From Gammaproteobacteria bacterium (GTDB lineage: Bacteria > Pseudomonadota > Gammaproteobacteria > Steroidobacterales > Woeseiaceae): a stretch of DNA of 40,822 nt. The DNA lies in contig JAOTUU010000008.1 in the NCBI GenBank assembly GCA_029863705.1, positions 1-40,822 on the forward strand, in the 5' to 3' direction. This document shows positions 28,026 through 37,633 of the stretch, piece by piece. Numbering within the stretch: position 1 is the stretch's first letter; each line of letters starts with the position of its first letter. The position numbers and the translations under genes were made by a program. A model generated the notes under the pieces. It was not told the DNA's origin. It ran no database searches and was given only the letters and a program-made list of their open reading frames with translations.

Positions 28026-29225
28026 CTAAAGAAAACTCGTGCCGTAGTCCGTTGGCGGCAGGTCAAAAAACGTCGCAATGCTTTGACCAATATCGGCAAA
28101 GGTCTCACGCTTGCCCAGGGCACCGGCTGTAACGCCCGCGCCATACGCCAACACAGGGATGTGCTCACGCGTGTGGTCGGAGCCGGGCCATGTCGGGTCG
28201 CAGCCATGGTCTGCACAAAGGAACAGCACATCATCGTCCTGCATGATGTCCAGCAACTCCGGGAGACGTTGATCGAGGTATTCGAGCGCTGTCGCATAGC
28301 CTTCTGCATCGCGCCTGTGGCCGAATAGCATGTCGAAGTCGACGAGGTTGGTAAATATGATGGTGCGATCGCCGGCTTCACGCATCGCATCCAGCGTCGC
28401 ATCAAAGAGCGCCGCATTGCCCGTCGCTTTGATCTTCTTCGTAATGCCCCGGTTCGCGTAGATATCGGCGATCTTGCCAACACTCACGACATCGCCCCCG
28501 CTGGCTACCAGCTTGTCGAGCACGGTGTCCGCGTGGGGGGGCGTCGTTAGATCACGGCGATTGCCCGTACGCACATAGGTATCGGGCCCATCGCCAACGA
28601 ACGGACGCGCTATCACTCGACCGATGTTGTAGTCATCCACCAGCTCTCTGGCGATGTCGCATAGATCATAAAGGCGTTGCAGGCCGAATGACTCTTCATG
28701 GCACGCGATCTGGAATACGCTGTCAGCTGACGTATAAAAAATCGGCTTACCAGATGCCACGTGCTCATCACCAAGCTGCTGAATGATGGTTGTTCCGGAC
28801 GAATGGCAGTTGCCGAGGTAGCCCGGCAAATCTGCACGTATTACTAATTTATCGAGCAACTCCTGCGGAAATGTATTGGTCTTGCCGGTGAAGTAGCCCC
28901 AATCGAATAGCACGGGGAGGCCTGCGATCTCCCAGTGACCACTGGGCGTATCCTTGCCACTCGAAAGTTCTTCGGCGAAACCGTAGGCGCCGGTAATCTC
29001 AACGTCGGTATCCACACCTGCGGGAAATTCACCGGCGCTATCGCGGCCAGCATGGAACAAGCCGAGTTTCGCGAGATTCGGCAAACGCAGCGGCCCGGCT
29101 GAAGAAGCTGCACGCCGCTCCGCGATGTGACCCATTGTGTTCGAACCAACATCACCGAATCGCTCGGCATCAGCCGTCGCGCCTATGCCAAAGGAATCGA
29201 GTACCAGAATTATTGCTCTGCTCAT
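28026..29225 (-). CDS. deoB: Phosphopentomutase
   Basis: '[36 protein letters not shown]', '[17 protein letters not shown]', '[15 protein letters not shown]', '[26 protein letters not shown]'. Confidence 0.95.
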   Translation of the reverse strand: MSRAIILVLDSFGIGATADAERFGDVGSNTMGHIAERRAASSAGPLRLPNLAKLGLFHAGRDSAGEFPAGVDTDVEITGAYGFAEELSSGKDTPSGHWEIAGLPVLFDWGYFTGKTNTFPQELLDKLVIRADLPGYLGNCHSSGTTIIQQLGDEHVASGKPIFYTSADSVFQIACHEESFGLQRLYDLCDIARELVDDYNIGRVIARPFVGDGPDTYVRTGNRRDLTTPPHADTVLDKLVASGGDVVSVGKIADIYANRGITKKIKATGNAALFDATLDAMREAGDRTIIFTNLVDFDMLFGHRRDAEGYATALEYLDQRLPELLDIMQDDDVLFLCADHGCDPTWPGSDHTREHIPVLAYGAGVTAGALGKRETFADIGQSIATFFDLPPTDYGTSFL

Positions 29226-29244
29226 TGCTCTACTCTAACAAATT

Positions 29245-29267
29245 AAAAGGCCCGGTTACCCGGGCCT
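29245..29267 (-). terminator. Rho-independent terminator at the end of the cytochrome oxidase operon
   Basis: Minus strand AGGCCCGG-GTAA-CCGGGCCT hairpin followed by TTT. Confidence 0.65.
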
Positions 29268-29292
29268 CGACTGTTCGATCTTTGTGACCCTG

Positions 29293-29640
29293 CTAATGGT
29301 GCGGCGTCTCGACTTCAAGCTCGCTTTCGCCGTAGACCTCAAAGCGCGTTTCCTCAATGTATTCGCCTTCCAGGGCCATCAGCCAAATAAGCACGAGGAT
29401 CGCGACCGGCGGGCCCAGAATCGCCAGCTTCAAAGCAGGCCTTTCCCATTTCATGTGCATGAAGATCGCGAGGATGAAGCCAGCCTTCAGGAACATGAAC
29501 AGCAGGATCAACCCCCAGCGAAGATTGCCCTGAAAATTCATGTAGTCGACCATATAGGAAAAGAAACTGAGTACAAACAGCAGCCCCCAAATCCAGAAGT
29601 AGACACTGAGTGGGTGTTGTTGGCCTTCTTCACTTGCCAT
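29293..29640 (-). CDS. Cytochrome c oxidase subunit IV-like (prokaryotic) membrane protein
   Basis: Last gene of the oxidase cluster; 'YFWIWGLLFVLSFFSYMVDYMNFQGNLRWGLILLFMFLKAGFILAIFMHMKWERPALKLAI'. Confidence 0.82.
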   Translation of the reverse strand: MASEEGQQHPLSVYFWIWGLLFVLSFFSYMVDYMNFQGNLRWGLILLFMFLKAGFILAIFMHMKWERPALKLAILGPPVAILVLIWLMALEGEYIEETRFEVYGESELEVETPHH

Positions 29641-29661
29641 GCTTACGGCTCCTGATTTCTC

Positions 29662-30345
29662 TTACCAGAGATAGAAAAACGCGAAAATGAATACCCAGAC
29701 GAGGTCAACGAAATGCCAGTAAAGACCGGTGATCTCGACGATTTCGTAGTTACCGCCCCGCCGCTCATAGAAACCATTGCGTACACGGTTCGCTACGACG
29801 AGCAAATAGATGACGCCCGCCGACACGTGCAGTCCGTGGAAGCCGGTGATCATGAAGAAGCTGGCCCCAAACTGCGGCGCACCGAACGGATTCCCCCACG
29901 GCCTGACGCCTTCCATTATCAACTTGGTCCACTCGAAGGCCTGCATGCCGACGAATGATGCGCCGAGCAATGCTGTTGCAACCATGAGCCAAAATGTTTT
30001 GTTCCGGTCCTTGCGATAGCCCATGTTGACGGCCATCGCCATCGTGCCCGATGACGTAATAAGGATGAACGTCATGATGGCGATAAGGATCAGCGGAATC
30101 GGGTCGCCACCAAATGACAGGGCAAAGACTTCACTCGGGATCGGCCACGGATCGGTCGTTGATATACGAACCGACATATAGCCCACAAGGAAGCAACTGA
30201 AAATGAATGTGTCACTCAGCAGGAATATCCACATCATTGCCTTGCCCCACGGGACACCAAACACCTGCTTGTCCCTGGAGAAGTCGTTGACGATGGTATT
30301 CGCGTCGCCTGCTTCCACTATCGCTTCTGACATAGATAACCCCAA
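29662..30345 (-). CDS. Cytochrome c oxidase subunit III
   Basis: 'WGKAMMWIFLLSDTFIFSCFLVGYMSVRIS', 'FEWTKLIMEGVRPWGNPFGAPQFGASFFMITGFHGLHVSAGVIYLL', 'GLYWHFVDLVWVFIFAFFYL'. Confidence 0.92.
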   Translation of the reverse strand: MGLSMSEAIVEAGDANTIVNDFSRDKQVFGVPWGKAMMWIFLLSDTFIFSCFLVGYMSVRISTTDPWPIPSEVFALSFGGDPIPLILIAIMTFILITSSGTMAMAVNMGYRKDRNKTFWLMVATALLGASFVGMQAFEWTKLIMEGVRPWGNPFGAPQFGASFFMITGFHGLHVSAGVIYLLVVANRVRNGFYERRGGNYEIVEITGLYWHFVDLVWVFIFAFFYLW

Positions 30346-30361
30346 ATCAAATCGACAGAAC

Positions 30362-31024
30362 TCAAGTCGATATCATCAAACCAAACAAGACGAGCCATAC
30401 GAGCAACAGGAAATGCCAGTAGATCGTGCAAAGTTCGACGCTTTGCCTGACAGCGTCTTCGTCGCTACCACCCATCGCTTTTATCGTCGCACGTGCCCAG
30501 ACATACAAACCACCCAAAATGTGAAGGCCGTGCAAGCCAGTTAACAAATAAAAGAATGCGTCTGACGGGTTGCTCGTCAGGTAATGCCCCGAAGCGCTCA
30601 ATTGCTGCCAGGCAATCAGTTGCCCCACCAGAAATGCGATTGTCAGGAACCCTGTCAGCAAAAGGCCCGGTAACAGTGACGACGCATCACGCCGCATGGC
30701 TATGTTGCGGGTCCACTGCAAAGTAGCACTGGCCAGCACAAGCACGCCTGTGTTTACCCAGAGTAAAGCGGGCTCGGTTAGCGGCACCCAATCGCCCAAA
30801 TCCATGCGCAACGAATACGCGCTGAGAATGAGCGCGAAGAACGATGTGATTACCGCAAGCAGCGTCGTTAACGCGACCAATTTCGGCCCTGCGTTAAAGG
30901 GTGCCTGGTGAGCGGATTCCGGTGCCACCTCTGCTATCCAGGGCTGCGTATTGAAGGACTGCCGAAGTATCCACCCCAACAGCGCAGCGAGCATTGTCGC
31001 CAATACGATGAGACCGATTTCCAC
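30362..31024 (-). CDS. Second cytochrome c oxidase subunit III-like protein
   Basis: 'NPSDAFFYLLTGLHGLHILGGLYVWARATIK', 'ELCTIYWHFLLLVWLVLFGLM'; GTG start overlapping the coxI stop (TAGTG). Confidence 0.86.
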   Translation of the reverse strand: MEIGLIVLATMLAALLGWILRQSFNTQPWIAEVAPESAHQAPFNAGPKLVALTTLLAVITSFFALILSAYSLRMDLGDWVPLTEPALLWVNTGVLVLASATLQWTRNIAMRRDASSLLPGLLLTGFLTIAFLVGQLIAWQQLSASGHYLTSNPSDAFFYLLTGLHGLHILGGLYVWARATIKAMGGSDEDAVRQSVELCTIYWHFLLLVWLVLFGLMIST

Positions 31025-32787
31025 TAGTGATCTGCTCCGTGATCACGCCCGACCGGCGCGACGTCGGCCGGCACGTTCTGTGGAATGAAGTCATCGGCAT
31101 ATCCCGGCACGCTATAGTCATACGCCCAGCGATGACAGGTTGGCAACTCATGGCCCCAGTTGCCATGTTTCGGCGGATTGTCCGGTGTCTGCCATTCCAG
31201 CGTGGTGGCATCCCAGGGGTTCGGATCGGCCTTTGGCCCTCTTTTCAGGCTCCAGATCACATTTACAAAGAACAGTATCTGCGCGGCTGCCACAAACAGC
31301 GCCGAGATGGTAATTGCGGCGTTGAGGTCTTGAGCAGAGGCAGGCAGGAAGTCGGTATTGCCCATAGCGAAGTAGCGTCGCGGCACGCCCTGGAAGCCCA
31401 GGTAGTGCATCGGCAGATAAATCGCGTAGGTGCCGAGGAATGTCATCCAGAAATGCCACTTGCCGAGCGCCTTGTTATACATCCTGCCTGTGATTTTTGG
31501 CCACCAGTGATAGATAGCGCCAAATACGACGAGGATCGGCGATACACCCATGACCATGTGGAAATGAGCAACAACGAAATAGGTATCGGATAGCGGCAAA
31601 TCGATCGTGACGTTGCCGAGGAACAGCCCGGTCAAGCCACCGTGGAGGAAGGTGAAGATGAAACCAATCGAGAACAGCATCGGTACCCTGAGATGGATAT
31701 TGCCCTCCCATAGTGTCAACACCCAGTTATAAACCTTGATTGCCGTAGGCACCGCGATGATCAGCGTCGTCGTTGCGAAGAAGAAACCGAAGTACGGATT
31801 CATGCCGCTGACGTACATATGGTGTGCCCAGACGATGAAGCTCAGGCCGCCGATGGCGATAATGGCCCAGACCATCATCCGGTAACCGAAGATGTTCTTG
31901 CGTGCATGCGTGCTTAGAAGGTCCGACACAATGCCGAAGGCCGGCAGCGCAACGATGTAAACCTCCGGGTGACCGAAGAACCAAAACAGATGCTGGAACA
32001 GGATCGGACTGCCGCCCGAGTAACCGGGATCCACACCTGCCGAGCTGATCGCGGGCATAAAGAAGCTCGTGTGCAGTGTTTTGTCGAACAGCATCATGAT
32101 GGCGCTAACGAGCAATGCGGGAAACGCGAGCAGACCCAGAATCGTTGCTATAAATATGCCCCACACCGACAACGGCATACGCATCAATGTCATACCGCGA
32201 CAGCGAGCCTGTAAGACAGTCGTAATGTAGTTAAGACCGCCCATCGTAAACGCGACGATAAATACACCCAGCGAAGCAAGCATCAATACGATGCCCCACT
32301 CCGTGCCCGGCGTTCCGGGCATAATTGCTTGTGGTGGATACAGCGTCCAACCCGCCCCCGTCGCGCCACCGGGCACGAAGAAGCTAATGAGCAAAATAAT
32401 AACGGACAGCAAATACACCCAGTAGCTGAGCATATTCAGATACGGGAACACCATGTCTCGAGAGCCGACCATGAGTGGGATCAGGTAATTACCGAAGCCA
32501 CCGAGAAATAGCGCCGTCAGCAGGTAGATCACCATGATCATGCCGTGCATCGTGACAAACTGGTAATAGTTCTCGGGGTTGATGAATGAAAACGAGTCGG
32601 GGAAGCCCAGTTGCAGGCGCATCATCGCCGACAGACACAAAGCGATTACGCCGACGAAGATCGCCGTACAACCGTACTGGATTGCGATGACCTTGTGGTC
32701 CTGGCTCCAGACATACTTGCTAATGAACGTTTGCGGATCGTGATGCTCGATTTCGTGGTCACGATCGGCGATTGCAACGTATCCCAT
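31024..32787 (-). CDS. Cytochrome c oxidase subunit I (heme-copper, A-type)
   Basis: 'HGMIMVIYLLTALFLGGFGNYLIPLMVGSRDMVFPYLN', 'FGHPEVYIVALPAFGIVSDLLST', 'WAHHMYVSGM', 'HFHMVMG'. Confidence 0.96.
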   Translation of the reverse strand: MGYVAIADRDHEIEHHDPQTFISKYVWSQDHKVIAIQYGCTAIFVGVIALCLSAMMRLQLGFPDSFSFINPENYYQFVTMHGMIMVIYLLTALFLGGFGNYLIPLMVGSRDMVFPYLNMLSYWVYLLSVIILLISFFVPGGATGAGWTLYPPQAIMPGTPGTEWGIVLMLASLGVFIVAFTMGGLNYITTVLQARCRGMTLMRMPLSVWGIFIATILGLLAFPALLVSAIMMLFDKTLHTSFFMPAISSAGVDPGYSGGSPILFQHLFWFFGHPEVYIVALPAFGIVSDLLSTHARKNIFGYRMMVWAIIAIGGLSFIVWAHHMYVSGMNPYFGFFFATTTLIIAVPTAIKVYNWVLTLWEGNIHLRVPMLFSIGFIFTFLHGGLTGLFLGNVTIDLPLSDTYFVVAHFHMVMGVSPILVVFGAIYHWWPKITGRMYNKALGKWHFWMTFLGTYAIYLPMHYLGFQGVPRRYFAMGNTDFLPASAQDLNAAITISALFVAAAQILFFVNVIWSLKRGPKADPNPWDATTLEWQTPDNPPKHGNWGHELPTCHRWAYDYSVPGYADDFIPQNVPADVAPVGRDHGADH

Positions 32788-32796
32788 GCGGCTATC

Positions 32797-34152
32797 CTAT
32801 TTGAGCGTGTTGATGTAAGCGACGAGATCATTGATAGCTTGTTCGTCGCGGGCGACGCCGGCCATCAATCCCATTTGAAATCCGTAATAGTCCGACAAAT
32901 GCGAACCGCGAATTCCATCCCTGAAGTTTTCAAGCTGTCGGGCGAGGTACCAATCTGACATTCCGGCCGCCCGAGGCGCGTTCATTGCCTGAATCCCCTG
33001 CCCGTCCGCACCGTGACAATAGGAGCAGACCCGGTAGAGCTTCTCGCCGTTGCTGACATCGCCGGCAACGGTTGACGGTGCCGGGTTATCTGGCAATGTC
33101 TGAATGTGCGCAATGACGTTATCGATAGCCGCGTCATTGGCCAATGTGGCAGCCATTGGCGCCATTTGCCTGCCAAACACGTCGTCAGCATGGGCGCCGC
33201 GAGCACCGCTCTTGTAATTTTGTAGCTGACGCTTCAGATACCAGGCGCTCTGGCCTGCAATCTTGGGTGCATTCAATGCCGCCATACCCTCGCCCTGCTG
33301 GCCATGGCACGCAGCGCATACGATGAACTGCGCCGAACCAACCTGGGCATTGCCAGCGACCTTCATGCTGTTTTGTGCCCATGTGGATTGCTTCGCTATC
33401 CAGCTCGCATACTCCTCCGGCTTATCAACTACGACGGCACCACGCATAGTGTGATGGGCAATCCCACAGAGCTCCTCACACAGGATCTCGAAGCGACCGA
33501 GTTTCGTCGGCGTCAGCCAGAGAAACGTTTCCATACCTGGAACGAGATCCATCTTGACGCGAAATTGCGCCACGGCAAAATCGTGTAAGACGTCCTTGGA
33601 ACGCAATAGAAATTTGACGGGTTGATCAATCGGAATATGCGCTTCGGGGCTATAGACGAGAATGTCGTCCTGACCATTGGGATCATCCGGATCCATGCCA
33701 AATGGATTGTCGTCAGTAATGCGCTCGGCATCGACTTCACCGAACTTGCCATCGTCGCCCGGATAACGAAACGTCCAATGCCATTGCTGACCAACGGCCT
33801 CAACCTCGATGGCATCTTCGGGAACGTTGACGAAACTTGCCCAGACGAATAGCCCCGGCGCCAACATGGCCGCAACACCGACTGCGGTTAACGCAGTCAG
33901 CCACGTTTCCAGCTTTTTGTTCTCCGGCTCATACGTCGCACGAGCACCTTTCTTGAACCGGAATTTGATAACGCAGTAAGCCAGGAACAGGTTCACCAGG
34001 ACAAAAACGGTGCCGGTTACCCAAAACGTGACGTCGATCGTAAAATCGATCAGGCCCCAGTTGGAAGCCAACTCGGTAAACGTCCAGGGACTAACAAGGT
34101 GAAAAACAACGGAACCGACAACGAGCAGAATCAGGACAACAGCTAAAGGCAT
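32797..34152 (-). CDS. Cytochrome c oxidase subunit II fused to two C-terminal cytochrome c domains (caa3-like)
   Basis: CuA motif CEELCGIAHHTM; heme c sites CAACH and CSYCH in tandemly repeated modules. Confidence 0.94.
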   Translation of the reverse strand: MPLAVVLILLVVGSVVFHLVSPWTFTELASNWGLIDFTIDVTFWVTGTVFVLVNLFLAYCVIKFRFKKGARATYEPENKKLETWLTALTAVGVAAMLAPGLFVWASFVNVPEDAIEVEAVGQQWHWTFRYPGDDGKFGEVDAERITDDNPFGMDPDDPNGQDDILVYSPEAHIPIDQPVKFLLRSKDVLHDFAVAQFRVKMDLVPGMETFLWLTPTKLGRFEILCEELCGIAHHTMRGAVVVDKPEEYASWIAKQSTWAQNSMKVAGNAQVGSAQFIVCAACHGQQGEGMAALNAPKIAGQSAWYLKRQLQNYKSGARGAHADDVFGRQMAPMAATLANDAAIDNVIAHIQTLPDNPAPSTVAGDVSNGEKLYRVCSYCHGADGQGIQAMNAPRAAGMSDWYLARQLENFRDGIRGSHLSDYYGFQMGLMAGVARDEQAINDLVAYINTLK

Positions 34153-34220
34153 ACTTCAAGCATCCTATTGTTGGCTAACGCGAATTTTGTCGCCGGCAAC
34201 AGAGGAGCCGATGCCAGTCT

Positions 34221-34252
34221 TTTTAGTACGTATAAACCGAAATATACTAAAA
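34221..34252. promoter_or_regulatory. Inverted repeat TTTTAGTA-N16-TACTAAAA upstream of the oxidase operon, candidate operator
   Basis: Perfect 8-bp arms; lies 5' of coxII (start 34152, minus) and covers the anti-sigma stop codon. Confidence 0.35.
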
Positions 34253-34648
34253 GAGGCGCTCGATGTCTTGTTTGACAGCCTCTTCGGCCTTTTCAAGGTC
34301 CGATTGCAGGTCCTCGATCTCCTGCTGCAGAGGCCTCGTCAGCACCGCTGACTGAGCATTCCACTCAATACTGGGTACCGTGAGCGCCGATGCGGCCGGC
34401 TCGGTTACGCCTGGTTGCGGTTCCGGGGACCGCAGGTTGATAGCCACAATTATTGTTGCAGCAACTGCAACACCGGTCAGGCTACTGACCCACCAGAACG
34501 ACGCGGGGCGCGATTCTGCAACTGGTTTTTGGGCCGCTTGTACCTGGACTCCCTGCAATGACGCCTCAATTCGGTCATTGAGCTCATCAGATACCGCACA
34601 TTCAATTTGACCTGCGTCGTCGCGCAGTCGTTTGGCGAGCTTATCCAT
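34247..34648 (-). CDS. Putative anti-sigma factor, single-pass membrane protein
   Basis: Overlaps the sigma-factor ORF by 8 nt; charged N-terminal domain then TM 'WWVSSLTGVAVAATIIVAI' and a coiled-coil-like C-terminus. Confidence 0.6.
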   Translation of the reverse strand: MDKLAKRLRDDAGQIECAVSDELNDRIEASLQGVQVQAAQKPVAESRPASFWWVSSLTGVAVAATIIVAINLRSPEPQPGVTEPAASALTVPSIEWNAQSAVLTRPLQQEIEDLQSDLEKAEEAVKQDIERLF

Positions 34649-35189
34649 AGGCTTTTCTCTCAGTAGCCGCTGTTTCGCGGTTTAGATCAGCATCGAGTGC
34701 CTTTCGGCCCCGTAACAAGTTGACTTTTGTCCACGACACGGAGCGTTCGAGGACCGAGGAAATATCTTTGACCGACATGTCTTCGACATAGCGTAGCCAC
34801 ATCGCTGCGTACACCTCGTCACTGAACAGGCGGCGTGCGGTCATCCACAAATTCGACCTCTCCGACGCGGCGATGCAATGCAGTAATGGATCATTTTCCG
34901 AATCGCTTAGATCACCAAGCTCAAGCATCTGCGGTGACTGATTTTTCGCCGCATTATTGATAGCAATCCGATACAGCCACGTGCTGAAACGCCACCTTGG
35001 GTCGTAGCTGTTGAGGTATCGATAGGCGTTGATCAATGTGTCCTGCAGCGCGTCCTCCGCATCGGCATAGCTGGAAGAACGGGTCAGAAGGAAACGCAGC
35101 AGACCTTCACGGTATGAGCGCACAAGGTCGGCGAACGCTTTCGCCGACCCGTTTTTTGCCGCCACTATGAGTGCCGCCTCGTTACTCAC
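34641..35189 (-). CDS. ECF-type RNA polymerase sigma factor
   Basis: 'YADAEDALQDTLINAYRYLNSYDPRWRFSTWLYRIAINNAAK' (sigma region 2) and 'YAAMWLRYVEDMSVKDISSVLERSVSWTKVNLLRGRKAL' (region 4); GTG start. Confidence 0.88.
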   Translation of the reverse strand: MSNEAALIVAAKNGSAKAFADLVRSYREGLLRFLLTRSSSYADAEDALQDTLINAYRYLNSYDPRWRFSTWLYRIAINNAAKNQSPQMLELGDLSDSENDPLLHCIAASERSNLWMTARRLFSDEVYAAMWLRYVEDMSVKDISSVLERSVSWTKVNLLRGRKALDADLNRETAATERKAYG

Positions 35190-35215
35190 GCCTGCCCCGC
35201 CCTGCTTTGTTACGA

Positions 35216-36133
35216 CTAGTGAATGAGTTCCATAACGGCCTCGGGATCCATTGCGATCTTGATGGTTAACGCCGTGCCATCGGTATCGACACTGGTATTC
35301 TGCAGCAGCGAAGCGAACTCTGGATCCAGGTCGTTATTAAATATTTGTAAACTGATCAGGCCCCGCACAATGCTCGCCAGTGAATCGGCCATTTCTTTCT
35401 CAGTTGTCCTGAGCTGGGCTTCAATAGCCATCTTGCCCTTCTCGTCTGCCACGATCAGCGCGGCCTGCTCCGTATTTCGCAGGATGTTGGAATCCCAACC
35501 GAGCTCATCGCCGAGGTCTCCCGCCTTGACACCGGCCTGCATCAGGCTTCGTTCAGCACTCAGCACGAACAGTGCACCATTCGATTTTTTTGCGCCCGGA
35601 TGTTTGCCATTATTCGCAATCATCTTCTCCATATCGGCTTCTGTCGCAGTCACGAGGATCTTGTCCTTAACCACGAAACTAAAATAGGCACCATCATCAA
35701 ACGAATCGATATCGATATTCGAATGCCCGTCTTGGTCACCGTTCTCGCCAACGAAATAATATGCCTTACTGCCAGACCCTAGTTTGTCGAGCGACCCGGA
35801 CACCCCGGCTATTGCCAGCACTTTGTCTTTGGTTTCCTGGCTGATATTGCCTTCGATCACGACAACCACGTTTTCGCCCGATGTTGCGAACGCAGTAATT
35901 TGATTGGTCTCTTTTTCGAGGTCAATGCCGGTTTCCTCAAGAACCTCTTCAAAGACCTCCTCTTGCAACCACCCAAAAAGATGCTTTCCCGCCTCGCTGG
36001 AACGCATTTCTTCGAAGTCGGCATGGAAATACCATTTCGACGCCTCAGGAAGATCATCCGGGCCTACCGCCGCCAGCATCGTTGCTGGAACAAAGAAAAG
36101 CGGGGCAATTAGCAGGTATCGCAAAATACGCAT
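35216..36133 (-). CDS. Exported hypothetical protein
   Basis: 305 aa; signal peptide MRILRYLLIAPLFFVPATMLAAVG; 'YYFVGENGDQDGHSNIDIDSFDDGAYFSFVVKDKILVTATEADMEKMI'; no family assigned confidently. Confidence 0.75.
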   Translation of the reverse strand: MRILRYLLIAPLFFVPATMLAAVGPDDLPEASKWYFHADFEEMRSSEAGKHLFGWLQEEVFEEVLEETGIDLEKETNQITAFATSGENVVVVIEGNISQETKDKVLAIAGVSGSLDKLGSGSKAYYFVGENGDQDGHSNIDIDSFDDGAYFSFVVKDKILVTATEADMEKMIANNGKHPGAKKSNGALFVLSAERSLMQAGVKAGDLGDELGWDSNILRNTEQAALIVADEKGKMAIEAQLRTTEKEMADSLASIVRGLISLQIFNNDLDPEFASLLQNTSVDTDGTALTIKIAMDPEAVMELIH

Positions 36134-36192
36134 GGGTGTGTCCTTAAGTTTGGCTTCTGTTACCTGTTTATAGCGCCGGCTGACGCTAAAGG

Positions 36193-37623
36193 TTACAAAT
36201 TATCGGCGCTTGGCTTGTTTGTCGCCATGCTGACCAGCATCGTTACAACAATGCCGACCGCAAATCCTGGAACGGCCTCGTAGAGCCCGTAGGTCTGTTC
36301 TTTGAACTCCAGCACCCAAACGATGCTGGTCAGGAAGCCCGCCAGCATTCCTGACAACACACCGGCGCGCGTGGTTTTCTTGTAGTAAAGCAGGCAAATC
36401 ACCACAGGGCCAAAAGCGGCACCCAGCCCGGACCACGCGAACAGCACGAAGTAGAAAATAAATTGTGCTTCCGGAATCGCGAATGCGACCGCCACAATAC
36501 CAATGATGATGGTTACGATTTTGCCGTACCCCGACAGCGCCTTATCGCCTTTCTGGCTGCCGAGTATCTTCTGCATCGTGTCACGAACAATGGCGGATGA
36601 CGCGAGTAGTAATAAAGAATCGGCTGTCGACATGATCGCTGACAACACGATGACAAGCAGCAGACCAGCTACCAGCGGAGGGAAGAGTTCGGTCGCCAGC
36701 ATCGGAAAAATGGTTTCTGAATCTTCGATTCCCGGAAATAGCGCCCGCCCTGCCAGGCCGGCGGTTACCGCACCGACCGAGAAAAACAGCGTTATACAAA
36801 CCGAAACATAACGCGCCTTTCTCAACTCGCCATCGTCGCGTGCCGACATGTAGCGAATCAGCAGTTGCGGCACACCCAGAAACGGTAAACCGATCGCGAC
36901 AAAACTCACTATTCCTACCCATCCTGCGATGCCATCCGCGACGGAAAACATGCTGACAAGATCCGGATCCTGGGAAACGAGATTCGATAATACGCTGTCC
37001 CAACCGCCGCCCGCGTTTACGGCCACGAGCGGCACAATGATCAGCCCGAGTAGCATCAGTATGCCCTGCAACACGTCCGTGTAGGCCACCGCTTTGTACC
37101 CGCCGATGAACGTGTAGGCGATAATGATGGCCGAGCCGGTGATAACGCCGACCTTATAGTCCATGCCGATGAATTCGCTGAATGCCTTGCCCGAGGCGAC
37201 CAGCTGCGCGGTCACGTAGGCTGTCACCATTGTCAGGATAATGACTACAGCGAAGGCGCGTATCAGGTGCCATGAGTCGTTAAACCGTGCCGCGAGGACG
37301 TCGGGAACCGTTATCGAATGTGTTTCATCACCCATCCGTTTGAGGCGCCTTGATATCAATAGCCACGATAAAGCGATACCGACCAGCTCACCCACCACGA
37401 CCCAGTAGGCCTGGGCGCCGACCGCGTAGCCCATGCCGGTAAGACCGAGCAGCAACCAACCACTCTCACCCGTCGCATTGGTACTGAACGCAACGACCCA
37501 ATACGGCAGCTTCTTGCCCGCAAGGTAAAACCCGCTGAGCGTGTTAGTTTCGCGGCGACTCCAGACGGCTAATCCCGCCAGGAGGCAAAGATAAACGATT
37601 AGGACGACAACGATCGATGCCAT
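36193..37623 (-). CDS. Sodium:solute symporter (SSS family, PutP-like)
   Basis: 'SGFYLAGKKLPYWVVAFSTNATGESGWLLLGLTGMGYAVG', 'GGYKAVAYTDVLQGILMLLGLI', 'LFAWSGLGAAFGPVVIC'. Confidence 0.9.
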   Translation of the reverse strand: MASIVVVLIVYLCLLAGLAVWSRRETNTLSGFYLAGKKLPYWVVAFSTNATGESGWLLLGLTGMGYAVGAQAYWVVVGELVGIALSWLLISRRLKRMGDETHSITVPDVLAARFNDSWHLIRAFAVVIILTMVTAYVTAQLVASGKAFSEFIGMDYKVGVITGSAIIIAYTFIGGYKAVAYTDVLQGILMLLGLIIVPLVAVNAGGGWDSVLSNLVSQDPDLVSMFSVADGIAGWVGIVSFVAIGLPFLGVPQLLIRYMSARDDGELRKARYVSVCITLFFSVGAVTAGLAGRALFPGIEDSETIFPMLATELFPPLVAGLLLVIVLSAIMSTADSLLLLASSAIVRDTMQKILGSQKGDKALSGYGKIVTIIIGIVAVAFAIPEAQFIFYFVLFAWSGLGAAFGPVVICLLYYKKTTRAGVLSGMLAGFLTSIVWVLEFKEQTYGLYEAVPGFAVGIVVTMLVSMATNKPSADNL

Positions 37624-37633
37624 GACTCAGCGC

